64,000 nucleotides of DNA. It comes from Bacteroides sp. Lineage in GTDB: Bacteria; Bacteroidota; Bacteroidia; Bacteroidales; Bacteroidaceae. The translations under genes were made by a program, and so were the position numbers. The first letter of the stretch is position 1. Each line of letters opens with the position of its first letter. Below the pieces are notes generated by a model. The model was not told where the DNA came from and made no database searches. It was given only the letters and a program-made list of their open reading frames with translations. This document shows, piece after piece, positions 1 through 8,176 of the stretch. The DNA lies in contig NZ_JASLER010000078.1 in the NCBI RefSeq assembly GCF_030151085.1, positions 69,367-133,366 on the forward strand. Direction: 5' to 3'.

Positions 1-78
1 TTGCAGTATGCCGAAGAAAAATGCGGCGCATTGAAACGTTTTTTGACAACGATAAAACCACCAATTTATTCTAAATAA
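1..78 (+). CDS. Possible C-terminal end of a gene cut by the window edge
   Basis: Frame 1 is open from the first base to a TAA at 76-78 and would encode about 25 residues ending in PPIYSK. The composition is plausible for a protein tail, but there is too little to name a family. It could equally be chance open frame. The following bases to 256 contain no gene that I can see. Confidence 0.3.
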   Translation: MQYAEEKCGALKRFLTTIKPPIYSK

Positions 79-256
79 AAAAACACCCCTTCAATGAATT
101 TGTTTCATGCGAACGACTAAGGGTCGGGCGTGTGAGCATATTTATTTGGGGGTGTGGGCTGTGGTGGTGCCATTCGTTGGATAAATATTAGTAATACGTC
201 CGACTTCTTTTATGAAAAGATCAAGGGCGATTTAAAAACTTTAAATCCAAGTAGAT
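79..256. other. Gene-free stretch with strand-skewed composition
   Basis: No coding frame is visible. Bases 119-175 are markedly G-rich on the plus strand and follow an AT-rich stretch. I see no clear hairpin terminator or TAnnTTTG promoter here. Confidence 0.4.
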
Positions 257-804
257 ATGAAAACCCTTGATGATGAGATTTTATTTATCTTTCGCCTTAT
301 AAAAAGACAGTCTTATTTCCAAAAACTAAAAGTACTCAACTCTTTGAGCGAAAAGCAAAATTATATACTTACAGAAGATTTGGTCTTATTTCTTACTCAA
401 ACGGATGATACGAATGAAATTCAGTGCAATCTCCGACTCAAGATAGACGATATCTACGGAACTCTCTACACAGACGATTTTCTCTTTATCCTAAAGCATA
501 ATGCCGTTTTATATATTCTCAAATTAAAAGATCATGAACTATATTATTGGGAGCCTAAAAAAGATAGTATATATACATCATTAATGGGTTGGGAATGCAA
601 AACAAGAATAGGAACCCTTTGGCTAAAGCTATTGAAGGGAATAAAGATACTTTTCGGTCTATAAATTTAGTCTACTTTCCTGAATCGGTACACCTTTCAG
701 ACTTGTCGTTAGAAAAATGTGATACAAACTTTGCTAAATATTATATCGCTCTCAGGAATAATCAATATCTTTACATGAGATATCAAGTAAATCAGTTGAC
801 ATGA
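257..804 (+). pseudogene. Hypothetical protein gene split by an apparent frameshift
   Basis: An open frame from ATG 257 runs to 664 (135 aa). Around 585-595 (TTAATGGGTTGGGAATG) the protein-like sequence appears to jump into another frame, which continues to a stop at 804. The second frame contains well-formed stretches such as NLVYFPESVHL and NQYLYMRYQ, whereas the first frame after the switch becomes low quality. One missing base in the GGTTGGG run would join both parts into one protein of about 180 aa. I do not recognise the family. Alternatives are two overlapping small genes or a sequencing error. The region is AT-rich compared with the PULs. Confidence 0.5.
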
Positions 805-839
805 AAGAGTTGTTTAAATAGTAGTAAATGATTATACAC

Positions 840-1835
840 ATGGAACAAAATGAAATAATCATATATCAGTCTCAGGATGGTACGATAAAAGTTGATGTCC
901 TATTCTCCGAAGAGACGGTTTGGCTAACAATTGATCAAATGGCTACTTTGTTTGGGAAATCCAGGTCAACTATCAATGAGCATATTCTGAACGCATATAG
1001 CGAAGGTGAGCTGAACGAGGAGAGAACGAAGAGAAAAATCGGAATTTCCGATTTTTCTACCAAGCCGACAAATTATTATAATCTGGACGTCATCATTTCG
1101 GTTGGTTATAGAGTAAAATCTGTGCAAGGTACGCAGTTCCGTATTTGGGCAACGCAACGTTTACGGGATTATATCATCAAGGGATTTGCTCTGAACGATG
1201 AGCGATTCAAGAGTGGATCATCTATGAACTACTTCCGGGAGCTGTTAGACAGAATTCGGGAGATTCGTTTGTCGGAGCGGCTATTCTATCAGCAGATCAA
1301 AGACATTTACTCCACAAGTATTGATTACGATCCGTCCGACGAAATGACCCTTGCCTTTTACAAAGAGGTGCAAAATAAACTTCTTTGGGCGGTTAGTGAC
1401 AAGACTGCAGCGGAGTTGATTTATTATCGGGCAAATGCCGCATTACCGCAAATGGGGCTGACGTCGACTTCTTTGCCGAACAAGGTTCGTAAGGCAGATG
1501 TGGAAATTGGGAAGAACTATTTGAATGAAGAGGAGATTGGGCTTTTGAAATTGATTGTAGAGCAATTCCTTGCTTATGCGGAGACTCAAGCGATTCAACA
1601 CAAACCGATGTATATGCGGGATTGGATTGAGAAACTGAAGCAGGTGCTTACGATGAATGATAAAAATATATTGGAGCACGCCGGATCAATCTCTCATAAA
1701 CTGGCACTACAAAAAGCCGCTGATGAGTATGACAAATACAAGGAGACACAAAAGCAGTTGGAGCGATTAGAAAGCATTAAAGAATTGGAACAAGACATTC
1801 AAAAGCTGAATAAAAATAAGAAAAAAAGGGAATAG
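840..1835 (+). CDS. RhuM-family protein
   Basis: A 331-residue protein matching the virulence RhuM family. It begins MEQNEIIIYQ, followed by a helix-turn-helix-like segment near residues 25-50 (MATLFGKSRSTINEH). Then come the conserved YYNLDVIISVGYRV block near residue 80 and a charged, probably coiled-coil C-terminus rich in K, E and Q. I prefer the ATG at 840 because the family normally starts MEQ; an ATG at 828 would add four residues. The molecular function of RhuM proteins is not established. They occur sporadically in gut bacteria and are often on mobile or genomic-island DNA, which fits the AT-rich surroundings and the broken gene next to it. It is convergent with the CBM9-like gene. 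Confidence 0.85.
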   Translation: MEQNEIIIYQSQDGTIKVDVLFSEETVWLTIDQMATLFGKSRSTINEHILNAYSEGELNEERTKRKIGISDFSTKPTNYYNLDVIISVGYRVKSVQGTQFRIWATQRLRDYIIKGFALNDERFKSGSSMNYFRELLDRIREIRLSERLFYQQIKDIYSTSIDYDPSDEMTLAFYKEVQNKLLWAVSDKTAAELIYYRANAALPQMGLTSTSLPNKVRKADVEIGKNYLNEEEIGLLKLIVEQFLAYAETQAIQHKPMYMRDWIEKLKQVLTMNDKNILEHAGSISHKLALQKAADEYDKYKETQKQLERLESIKELEQDIQKLNKNKKKRE

Positions 1836-1839
1836 AAGA

Positions 1840-1871
1840 ATCTCGCCCTCTTATAGATCAGAGAGCGAGAT
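1840..1871. terminator. Bidirectional hairpin between convergent genes
   Basis: ATCTCGC and GCGAGAT form the outer stem, with CTCT/AGAG continuing inside and a short AT-rich loop. It lies between the stop of the RhuM gene (1835) and the end of the minus-strand CBM9-like gene (1907), where it could end transcripts from both sides. Confidence 0.65.
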
Positions 1872-1906
1872 ACTTCTATTTACTAAAATGTATTCTATTT
1901 CCGCTT

Positions 1907-2641
1907 TTATTCCATATTCAACGTTCCGAAGAACTCCGGACAATGGAAGTTCGGCTTTTCCAGTTCGATGGGACTCCATGAAAGAAAGTGAGGCGTCTGA
2001 AGACCATCGCCGCATTTATAGAAATTGGCACGAACCGTCTTACCATCTAAGGAAGTAATGTTGTGCAAGAAGAAAGCAGAATAAGGGATAACCAAGGCTA
2101 CTTCCCAACCACACTCTCCTACTCTTTCAGGGAAAGATTCACGACCCAGTGAAGACCAGCGTTGTACTTCGTCGAGTACTTCTTGCGGGGCATGCTGACG
2201 ATTGTTTCGTCCGGCACCGGCACCAATCAGTAAAGTTCCGGCACAGTTGCATTCCATATTGTAATAAACTCCATCACCAGCAGGAATAGAGAAAAACTCA
2301 ACACAAGCATCTTCCCAAACCGGACCGTTGTCTTTTCCGGCAATGGCACGCACACTGGCTTCTTTCACTTTGTAATGCAACAGGATAGCATCTTCCGTAT
2401 GGGCTATACGGAATTCCACATTAGGACAATACGGAAACGCAGCCCAATTTACCGTGTTTATCGGTTCAAAAGCTACCTTCTCCTGATCCAGAAGGGCGGG
2501 AACGGATTCCACAGGTATGCTTGCCGCACTTACCTTCTTTACATTCAATTCTTTCATTTTACTATTTTGAGGATTAATTGCAGATAGTGGCAGCACACAG
2601 AGTACCACTACCACTATCGTTAAACATTTTCTCATATACAT
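1907..2641 (-). CDS. Secreted CBM9-like carbohydrate-binding protein
   Basis: A 244-residue protein with an N-terminal signal peptide (hydrophobic stretch about residues 7-22). The body resembles the CBM9-like beta-sandwich domain found in many Bacteroides secreted proteins. Signature pieces are the VWEDACVEFF segment, the YYNMECN strand, WEVALVIP, and the C-terminal segment with SWSPI and PNFHCPEFFG. CBM9 domains bind reducing ends of glucans or xylans in characterised enzymes; the ligand here is unknown. The start overlaps the end of the upstream kinase gene by 10 bp, so translation is probably coupled. A second in-frame ATG at 2635 is an alternative start. Confidence 0.8.
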   Translation of the reverse strand: MYMRKCLTIVVVVLCVLPLSAINPQNSKMKELNVKKVSAASIPVESVPALLDQEKVAFEPINTVNWAAFPYCPNVEFRIAHTEDAILLHYKVKEASVRAIAGKDNGPVWEDACVEFFSIPAGDGVYYNMECNCAGTLLIGAGAGRNNRQHAPQEVLDEVQRWSSLGRESFPERVGECGWEVALVIPYSAFFLHNITSLDGKTVRANFYKCGDGLQTPHFLSWSPIELEKPNFHCPEFFGTLNME

Positions 2642-3714
2642 GAGGCTATGAATTTTTGCATCTCCGGAGTATGTTCTTCTACGCTCTGAAGCAACTTAAA
2701 CTGTGCTTTAGTACGTACAAGGTTATGTTCCGGATACTGTATTTTATAATAAGTATCACCATTAATGTAATCCGCCAAGAAACGTACACACTGCATGTAA
2801 GGGAAAAGAGCGGCAGCGTATGGCAGATTCTCAATCTCTAGCGGCAACAAGAAAGACTTAGCTGATTCCAGATAACCTTTGGTGAATGCCTTGAAGATCT
2901 CCATATTAAAGTTCACATTATCCAGGTTCTTGTCATCTTCGAGTCCGGTATTAGCACCCGAACGAAGGAAGTCGCCGAAATCGGAGAAGATATAGCTGGG
3001 CATTACGGTGTCGAGGTCGATAACACAAAGAACAGTACCATCTTCGTCGAACATCATATTATTCACCTTAGTGTCGCAATGGCAAACACGTTTCGGAAGC
3101 TTTCCTTCACGGTGCAGACGCTCTGCCTTGCACATTTCATCGGCGCGCTTCTCTATTTCATCCAAGAAGTACTGTACTTCCTTGACACGTCCTGCTGCAT
3201 CGGCAGCTACTGCATCACGAAGTTGCTTCAAACGGAATTCCATGTTGTGGAAGTCGGGTATGGTTTCACCCAGTGTATCGGGAATATCTGCCAGCATAGC
3301 TTGGAAATTACCGAAGGCTGCTCCTGCATAATAGGAATATTCAGGATTCACCGTTTCGTAAGTCTTAGCACGTGGAATGAATGTCATAATACGCCAGTAG
3401 TTTTCGCCATCGTACCAGTAAGTCTTTCCATCCATAGCGGGGATGAAATGGAGTACTTTACGGTCGATATCCGTTTCTCCCTTTTCTTCCAGTTTCTTGC
3501 GGATGTGACCGGTTACAGCATCAATATTTGCCTGCAACATTTCCACATTCTGGAAAATGGCATGGTTGATGCGTTGCATTACGTAGTCAGGAGCGTCTTC
3601 CTCAACAGTAGTAACTTTGTACGTGTCGTTAATAAGTCCTGCGCCTAACGGTTTGATTTCTTGAACTGTACCCTCCAACTGGAAGTGAGATACAATAGAT
3701 AAAAGGTCTTTCAT
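2632..3714 (-). CDS. Aminoglycoside-phosphotransferase-fold sugar kinase, N-acetylhexosamine 1-kinase-like
   Basis: A 360-residue cytoplasmic protein of the APH/choline-kinase fold. The catalytic loop HCDTKVNN contains the presumed base Asp214. It is followed by the metal-binding DLD motif (Asp233, Asp235) and the helix segment FSDFGDFLRSGANTG typical of NahK-like kinases. By family resemblance it would phosphorylate C1 of GlcNAc/GalNAc-type sugars released inside the cell; homologues are often annotated 'mucin desulfatase', which is not supported by the fold. It heads a two-gene minus operon with the CBM9-like gene (10-bp overlap) and has a -7 element at 3740-3747. The exact sugar specificity is inference. 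Confidence 0.8.
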   Translation of the reverse strand: MKDLLSIVSHFQLEGTVQEIKPLGAGLINDTYKVTTVEEDAPDYVMQRINHAIFQNVEMLQANIDAVTGHIRKKLEEKGETDIDRKVLHFIPAMDGKTYWYDGENYWRIMTFIPRAKTYETVNPEYSYYAGAAFGNFQAMLADIPDTLGETIPDFHNMEFRLKQLRDAVAADAAGRVKEVQYFLDEIEKRADEMCKAERLHREGKLPKRVCHCDTKVNNMMFDEDGTVLCVIDLDTVMPSYIFSDFGDFLRSGANTGLEDDKNLDNVNFNMEIFKAFTKGYLESAKSFLLPLEIENLPYAAALFPYMQCVRFLADYINGDTYYKIQYPEHNLVRTKAQFKLLQSVEEHTPEMQKFIASCI

Positions 3715-3739
3715 GATAACTAAACATTTAATTATTATA

Positions 3740-3747
3740 CAAATATA
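3740..3747 (-). promoter_or_regulatory. -7 element (TATATTTG) for the kinase/CBM9 operon
   Basis: On the minus strand TATATTTG matches the Bacteroidetes -7 consensus TAnnTTTG and lies 26 bases before the kinase start codon. I see no convincing -33 TTTG at the usual spacing. Confidence 0.6.
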
Positions 3748-3840
3748 CGTTCTTTACATTCTACTAAAAGGCTAATATCGTCCGATGAGCCTCCAAAATT
3801 ATACATTTAAACAGACATTACAACAAAAACCGTTGAGTAA

Positions 3841-6800
3841 ATGAGAAATCTTGCACAAAATATTCATATATTTGTAACTGAAACCTTAAAAAATGCCTCA
3901 ACCGTGCAGAAGTTTATCATTCGGCTATCTATTGTTATAGTATGCTTGGTTACTACCACCTTGCAAGGACAGAACATTACTTTTAACCACATAACCACCG
4001 ATGACGGTCTATCACAATTCTCGGTTAACAGTCTGTATATCGATGAAAACGGTGCTATTTGGATTGGTACCCGTGAGGGATTGAACCGATACGATGGAAA
4101 AGATATTCAAACTTACAAATTGCGTAAGGATGATCCAAACAGTTTGTTTTGCAATACAGTATTGCGCATAACGGGCAATCGTAAAGGTAAAATCTACCTG
4201 CTTTGTACAGAAGGAATTGCTGAATTTAATCTTGCCACACAAAAGTTCAGAACGCTACTACAGGGTAATATCAGCAGTATTTATTATAACGACGGACTTT
4301 TCATTGGGAAGAAGAACGAGATTTACTGCTATAACGAGCAGACCGGCAACTTCAATCTATACTACCAGTTGGCAAATAAGAATCTGGAGATCTTCTGCAT
4401 GCACATAGACAAAGGACAGCTTTGGATGGGTACTACCAGCGACGGTGTCTATCGGCTGCATTTAGATAACAAGGAACTGACGCATCCCATCCTGAAAGGA
4501 AATATTACCAGCATTTACCAAGATAACGAAGGCAAGTTGTGGATAGGTAGTTGGGAAGAAGGCCTGTTCAAGGTAAAGACAAACGGCGAAATTGTAAACT
4601 TCAGATATGATTCCAATAATACTCACAGCCTCTCTTCCAACTTTGTAAGAGCCTGCTGTGAAGACAATCTCGGCAATATCTGGATAGGTACTTTCAACGG
4701 ACTTAACCGCTACGATAAGAGTACCGGACTATTTCAGAATCACACCGCCACTGATACCCAGACTGATGGTCTGACCAATTCTTCCATCTGGTGTATCGTT
4801 AAAGATAACCAAGGCACTTTATGGATGGGGACTTACTTTGGCGGCGTTAATTACTTCAATCCTGAATATGAGATTTATACCCGCTACATCTACTCTCCGA
4901 TAGAAAAGAACGGACTGAGTAATCCGGTAGTAGGACGTAGCATAGAAGACAAAGACGGTAACCTATGGATAGGAACTGAAGGAGGCGGATTGAATTATTA
5001 CAACCGTCGTACGCGTGAATTCAAGTGGTTCCGACCGGGCGACGGCGCAAACAGCATCTCACACAATAATATCAAAGCTCTCTATTACGATGCCGACAAG
5101 CAATTAATATGGATAGGCACGCATCTGGGAGGTTTGAACAAACTGGATATACGCACCAATCGCTTCACGCATTACCGCATGGAAGCCAATAATCCGGAAA
5201 CACTGCCTTCGGATATCGTTCGTGATATTGCCCCTTATCAAAATTATCTGATTATCGCCACACAGAATGGCGTATGCCTTTTTGATCCGGATAACGGTAA
5301 ATGCCAACAGTTATTCCAGGACTCAAAAGAAGGTAAAAGGATTAAGATGGTAGCCGATGTAATGTTCGATAGCCAGGGTACTCTTTGGATTGCCGCCACA
5401 GGTGAAGGGGTATTCAGTTACCGCTTTGATACCCGCAAATTGGTTAATTACCGTTACGACCCAGCCAACATTCACAGCATCAGCAATAACAATATAAACA
5501 ATATTACCGAAGATAGTAAAGGCAATTTATGGTTCTCTACTTCTGGTAGCGGACTGGACTTATATCGCCCTGCAAGCAATGATTTCGAAAACTTCGACCA
5601 ACAGGACGGGTTATCCAGTGATTGTATTTACGAGACGCAAGAATCGCCCAGTAGCCACAAGCTGTTGCTCATTACCAACGAAGGCTTTTCGATCTTTGAC
5701 TACCACAACAAGCAGTTCCAAAACTACAGTACGGAAAACGGATTCCCACTGACGGCTGTCAACGAGAATGCCCTTTGCGTAACCCGTGACGGCGAGATAT
5801 TCCTGGGTGGTACGCAAGGCATGATCTCCTTTCACGAAATGGAATTGAACTTCACTCCCAAACCCTATCAAATCAACCTTTCACGCCTCATCGTGAACGG
5901 AACTGAAATACAGGTAGGAGATGATACGGATATCTTACAGCAGTCTTTGTTCTATACTCGTGAGATTACACTCAATGCCAATCAGTCCATGTTCAGTATA
6001 GAGTTTGCCACCTCCAACTATGTGGCTGCCAACAAAGACGATATTATCTACAAACTGGAAGGTTTTTCCAAAGATTGGAACAGCACCCGTGGATTGCATA
6101 CCATTACTTATACGAACCTGAATGCAGGCACTTACAACCTACTGATTAAACCTGCCGGCAAAGATGAAAGTCTCTGTCCGCAAGTACACCTCACCATCCA
6201 TGTGTTACCGCCTTATTACAAGACTCCCCTAGCCTATATTATCTATCTCATTATTACCGGGGCATTGTTATGGTACTTGGTACGTACATACAAATCGAGA
6301 ATCAAACTGCGTGAGTCTCTGAAATACGAACAGAAGCACATTCAGGATGTAGAAGCGCTGAATCAGTCGAAACTGCGTTTCTTTACCAACATCTCGCACG
6401 AATTCCGTACTCCGCTAACTTTGATTGTTGCGCAAGTGGAAACCTTGCTTCAATTGCAGAACTTTACACCCGCTATTTATAATAAGGTGTTAAGCATTTA
6501 CAAGAACAGTATCCAGTTGAGGGAACTCATTACCGAACTGCTCGACTTCCGCAAACAAGAACAAGGGCACATGAAGATAAAGGTAAGTCAGCACAATATA
6601 GTGAACTTCTTGTACGAAAACTATCTGTTATTCATGGAATATGCCAGCACCAAGCAAATCAGTTTCAACTTTGAGAAAGAGACCGATAGCCTGGAAGTAT
6701 GGTACGACCAGAAACAGATGCAGAAAGTTATCAATAATCTTCTCTCTAATGCCATTAAACACACAAAAGCCGAAGATTCCATTACCCTCAGCATCAAGAC

Positions 6801-7983
6801 AGAAGGTAACAACGCTGTGATTCGGGTAACCGACACCGGTAGTGGCATTGACGCCAAAGAGGTAGACAAGATTTTCGACCGCTTTTACCAAATAGAACAA
6901 TTAGACTCTACCGATGCAAGTAAAACAGGTACCGGTATTGGTCTTGCCCTGACAAAAGGCATTGTGGAGCTTCATCACGGTACTATTCGTGTAGAAAGCC
7001 AGTTAGGAAAAGGAACCAGTTTCATCGTAACCTTGCAACTGGGCAATGCACAATTCATCGAAGAACAAATCAATAAGAATGTCGATAGCATTCAGCAGAT
7101 AGAAGCTCCTAAACCGGAAAACGACGCTCTGCTGAAAGCTGAACTGGAAGAAAACGCACCTAATAAACGTCTGCCCGACGCCAAAATACTCATTGTAGAA
7201 GACAATGATTCTATACGTGAGATGTTGGCTAATATCTTCAATCCTTTCTATGAAGTACTTACTGCTGCCGACGGAGAGGAAGGTTTGGCTCTTGTAAACA
7301 GCGAAATGCCTACCATTGTTGTCAGTGACGTAGTAATGCCCAAAATGTCCGGTACAGAATTGTGCAAGCAGATAAAAAGTGACTTCAATACCTGCCACAT
7401 CCCCGTAGTACTGCTGACGGCACGGACTGCCATCGAACAAAATATTGAAGGACTACGTATCGGAGCCGACGATTACATCACCAAACCGTTCAATACGAAC
7501 TTGCTAATATCCCGATGCAACAACCTCGTGAACTCACGCATCCTCTTACAGGAGAAGTTCAGCAAGCAACCGCAAGCTTTTGCTCAAATGCTTGCCACCA
7601 ACCCGATAGATAAGGATATTCTGGATCGTGCCATGACCATCATCGAAAATCACCTGGATGATACAGAGTTTAATGTCAACGTCTTTGCCCGTGAAATGGC
7701 TATGGCACGTACCAACTTGTTCACCAAGCTGAAAGCCATCACCGGACAAACCCCGAATGACTTTATCCTGACCATCCGTCTCAAGAAAGGTGCATTCATG
7801 TTGCGCAATAACCCGGAACTGAATATTACCGAGATTTCTGATAAAATAGGCTTCAGTTCTTCCCGTTACTTCTCGAAGTGCTTTAAAGATATCTATCACG
7901 TAAGTCCGCTAGCATATCGCAAAGGGGAGAATTCGGAAAACTCAGAAGATTCAGAAGACTCAGATACCGACGAGGAAGCATAA
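3841..7983 (+). CDS. Hybrid two-component system regulator (HTCS)
   Basis: A 1380-residue inner-membrane regulator with all classical HTCS parts in one chain. They are: N-terminal membrane/signal segment (about 25-42); periplasmic two-component propeller repeats (about 45-690, recurrent LWIGT-type blades); Y_Y_Y domain (about 700-780); transmembrane helix (about 797-818); HisKA with phospho-acceptor His853 in SHEFRTP; HATPase (N-box near 961-972, later GTGIGLAL); receiver domain with phospho-acceptor Asp1163; and an AraC-type DNA-binding domain (about 1255-1360). HTCS proteins sense an oligosaccharide in the periplasm and switch on the neighbouring PUL, here most likely the sulfatase-SusC-SusD-GH95 genes. 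The C-terminus is an unusual Ser/Glu/Asp tail after the AraC domain. A promoter-like TATATTTG lies inside the first codons, so a shorter product starting near GTG 3904 is possible. Confidence 0.97.
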   Translation: MRNLAQNIHIFVTETLKNASTVQKFIIRLSIVIVCLVTTTLQGQNITFNHITTDDGLSQFSVNSLYIDENGAIWIGTREGLNRYDGKDIQTYKLRKDDPNSLFCNTVLRITGNRKGKIYLLCTEGIAEFNLATQKFRTLLQGNISSIYYNDGLFIGKKNEIYCYNEQTGNFNLYYQLANKNLEIFCMHIDKGQLWMGTTSDGVYRLHLDNKELTHPILKGNITSIYQDNEGKLWIGSWEEGLFKVKTNGEIVNFRYDSNNTHSLSSNFVRACCEDNLGNIWIGTFNGLNRYDKSTGLFQNHTATDTQTDGLTNSSIWCIVKDNQGTLWMGTYFGGVNYFNPEYEIYTRYIYSPIEKNGLSNPVVGRSIEDKDGNLWIGTEGGGLNYYNRRTREFKWFRPGDGANSISHNNIKALYYDADKQLIWIGTHLGGLNKLDIRTNRFTHYRMEANNPETLPSDIVRDIAPYQNYLIIATQNGVCLFDPDNGKCQQLFQDSKEGKRIKMVADVMFDSQGTLWIAATGEGVFSYRFDTRKLVNYRYDPANIHSISNNNINNITEDSKGNLWFSTSGSGLDLYRPASNDFENFDQQDGLSSDCIYETQESPSSHKLLLITNEGFSIFDYHNKQFQNYSTENGFPLTAVNENALCVTRDGEIFLGGTQGMISFHEMELNFTPKPYQINLSRLIVNGTEIQVGDDTDILQQSLFYTREITLNANQSMFSIEFATSNYVAANKDDIIYKLEGFSKDWNSTRGLHTITYTNLNAGTYNLLIKPAGKDESLCPQVHLTIHVLPPYYKTPLAYIIYLIITGALLWYLVRTYKSRIKLRESLKYEQKHIQDVEALNQSKLRFFTNISHEFRTPLTLIVAQVETLLQLQNFTPAIYNKVLSIYKNSIQLRELITELLDFRKQEQGHMKIKVSQHNIVNFLYENYLLFMEYASTKQISFNFEKETDSLEVWYDQKQMQKVINNLLSNAIKHTKAEDSITLSIKTEGNNAVIRVTDTGSGIDAKEVDKIFDRFYQIEQLDSTDASKTGTGIGLALTKGIVELHHGTIRVESQLGKGTSFIVTLQLGNAQFIEEQINKNVDSIQQIEAPKPENDALLKAELEENAPNKRLPDAKILIVEDNDSIREMLANIFNPFYEVLTAADGEEGLALVNSEMPTIVVSDVVMPKMSGTELCKQIKSDFNTCHIPVVLLTARTAIEQNIEGLRIGADDYITKPFNTNLLISRCNNLVNSRILLQEKFSKQPQAFAQMLATNPIDKDILDRAMTIIENHLDDTEFNVNVFAREMAMARTNLFTKLKAITGQTPNDFILTIRLKKGAFMLRNNPELNITEISDKIGFSSSRYFSKCFKDIYHVSPLAYRKGENSENSEDSEDSDTDEEA
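3867..3874 (+). promoter_or_regulatory. Promoter-like TATATTTG inside the 5' end of the HTCS gene
   Basis: A perfect TAnnTTTG match 27 bases after the annotated ATG. If used, transcription would start near 3881 and translation would need a later codon such as GTG 3904, which still leaves a good signal/membrane segment. No matching -33 element is evident, so it may be chance. Confidence 0.35.
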
Positions 7984-8070
7984 TTGACTTAATCCATGAA
8001 TTAATTTATTCAATTATTATCCTAACATCAAGCAAACTTTCCACTTGCATGTTGGGATAGTTCTTTCTTT

Positions 8071-8114
8071 GTACTTCTGTACATTTTCTCCTTTCCTGCG
8101 TACTTCTTTGTACA
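8071..8114 (+). promoter_or_regulatory. Direct repeat upstream of the sulfatase promoter, candidate HTCS operator
   Basis: Two near-identical copies of GTACTTCT(tt)GTACA lie at 8071-8083 and 8100-8114, 29 bp apart. The second ends 21 bp before the -7 element. AraC-type activators commonly bind direct repeats just upstream of the promoter, so this is a reasonable site for the adjacent HTCS. This is inference from position and repeat only. Confidence 0.45.
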
Positions 8115-8135
8115 CTGGTTAAGAATAGATAGCCC

Positions 8136-8143
8136 TATCTTTG
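8136..8143 (+). promoter_or_regulatory. -7 element (TATCTTTG) for the sulfatase
   Basis: A perfect TAnnTTTG match that overlaps an upstream in-frame TTG at 8141, which therefore cannot be the start codon. Transcription should begin near 8150, giving a leader of about 27 bases before ATG 8177. Confidence 0.65.
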
Positions 8144-8176
8144 GGGTCAGAAATCAAACTTAAAAGTCCAAAGACT

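Noticed and set aside
119..175. G-rich stretch as an RNA gene or quadruplex element
   Set aside because: No stable secondary structure or family pattern is visible; composition alone is not evidence.
8141..8176. TTG 8141 as start of the sulfatase
   Set aside because: It overlaps the -7 promoter element and would put 12 residues before a good lipoprotein signal peptide.
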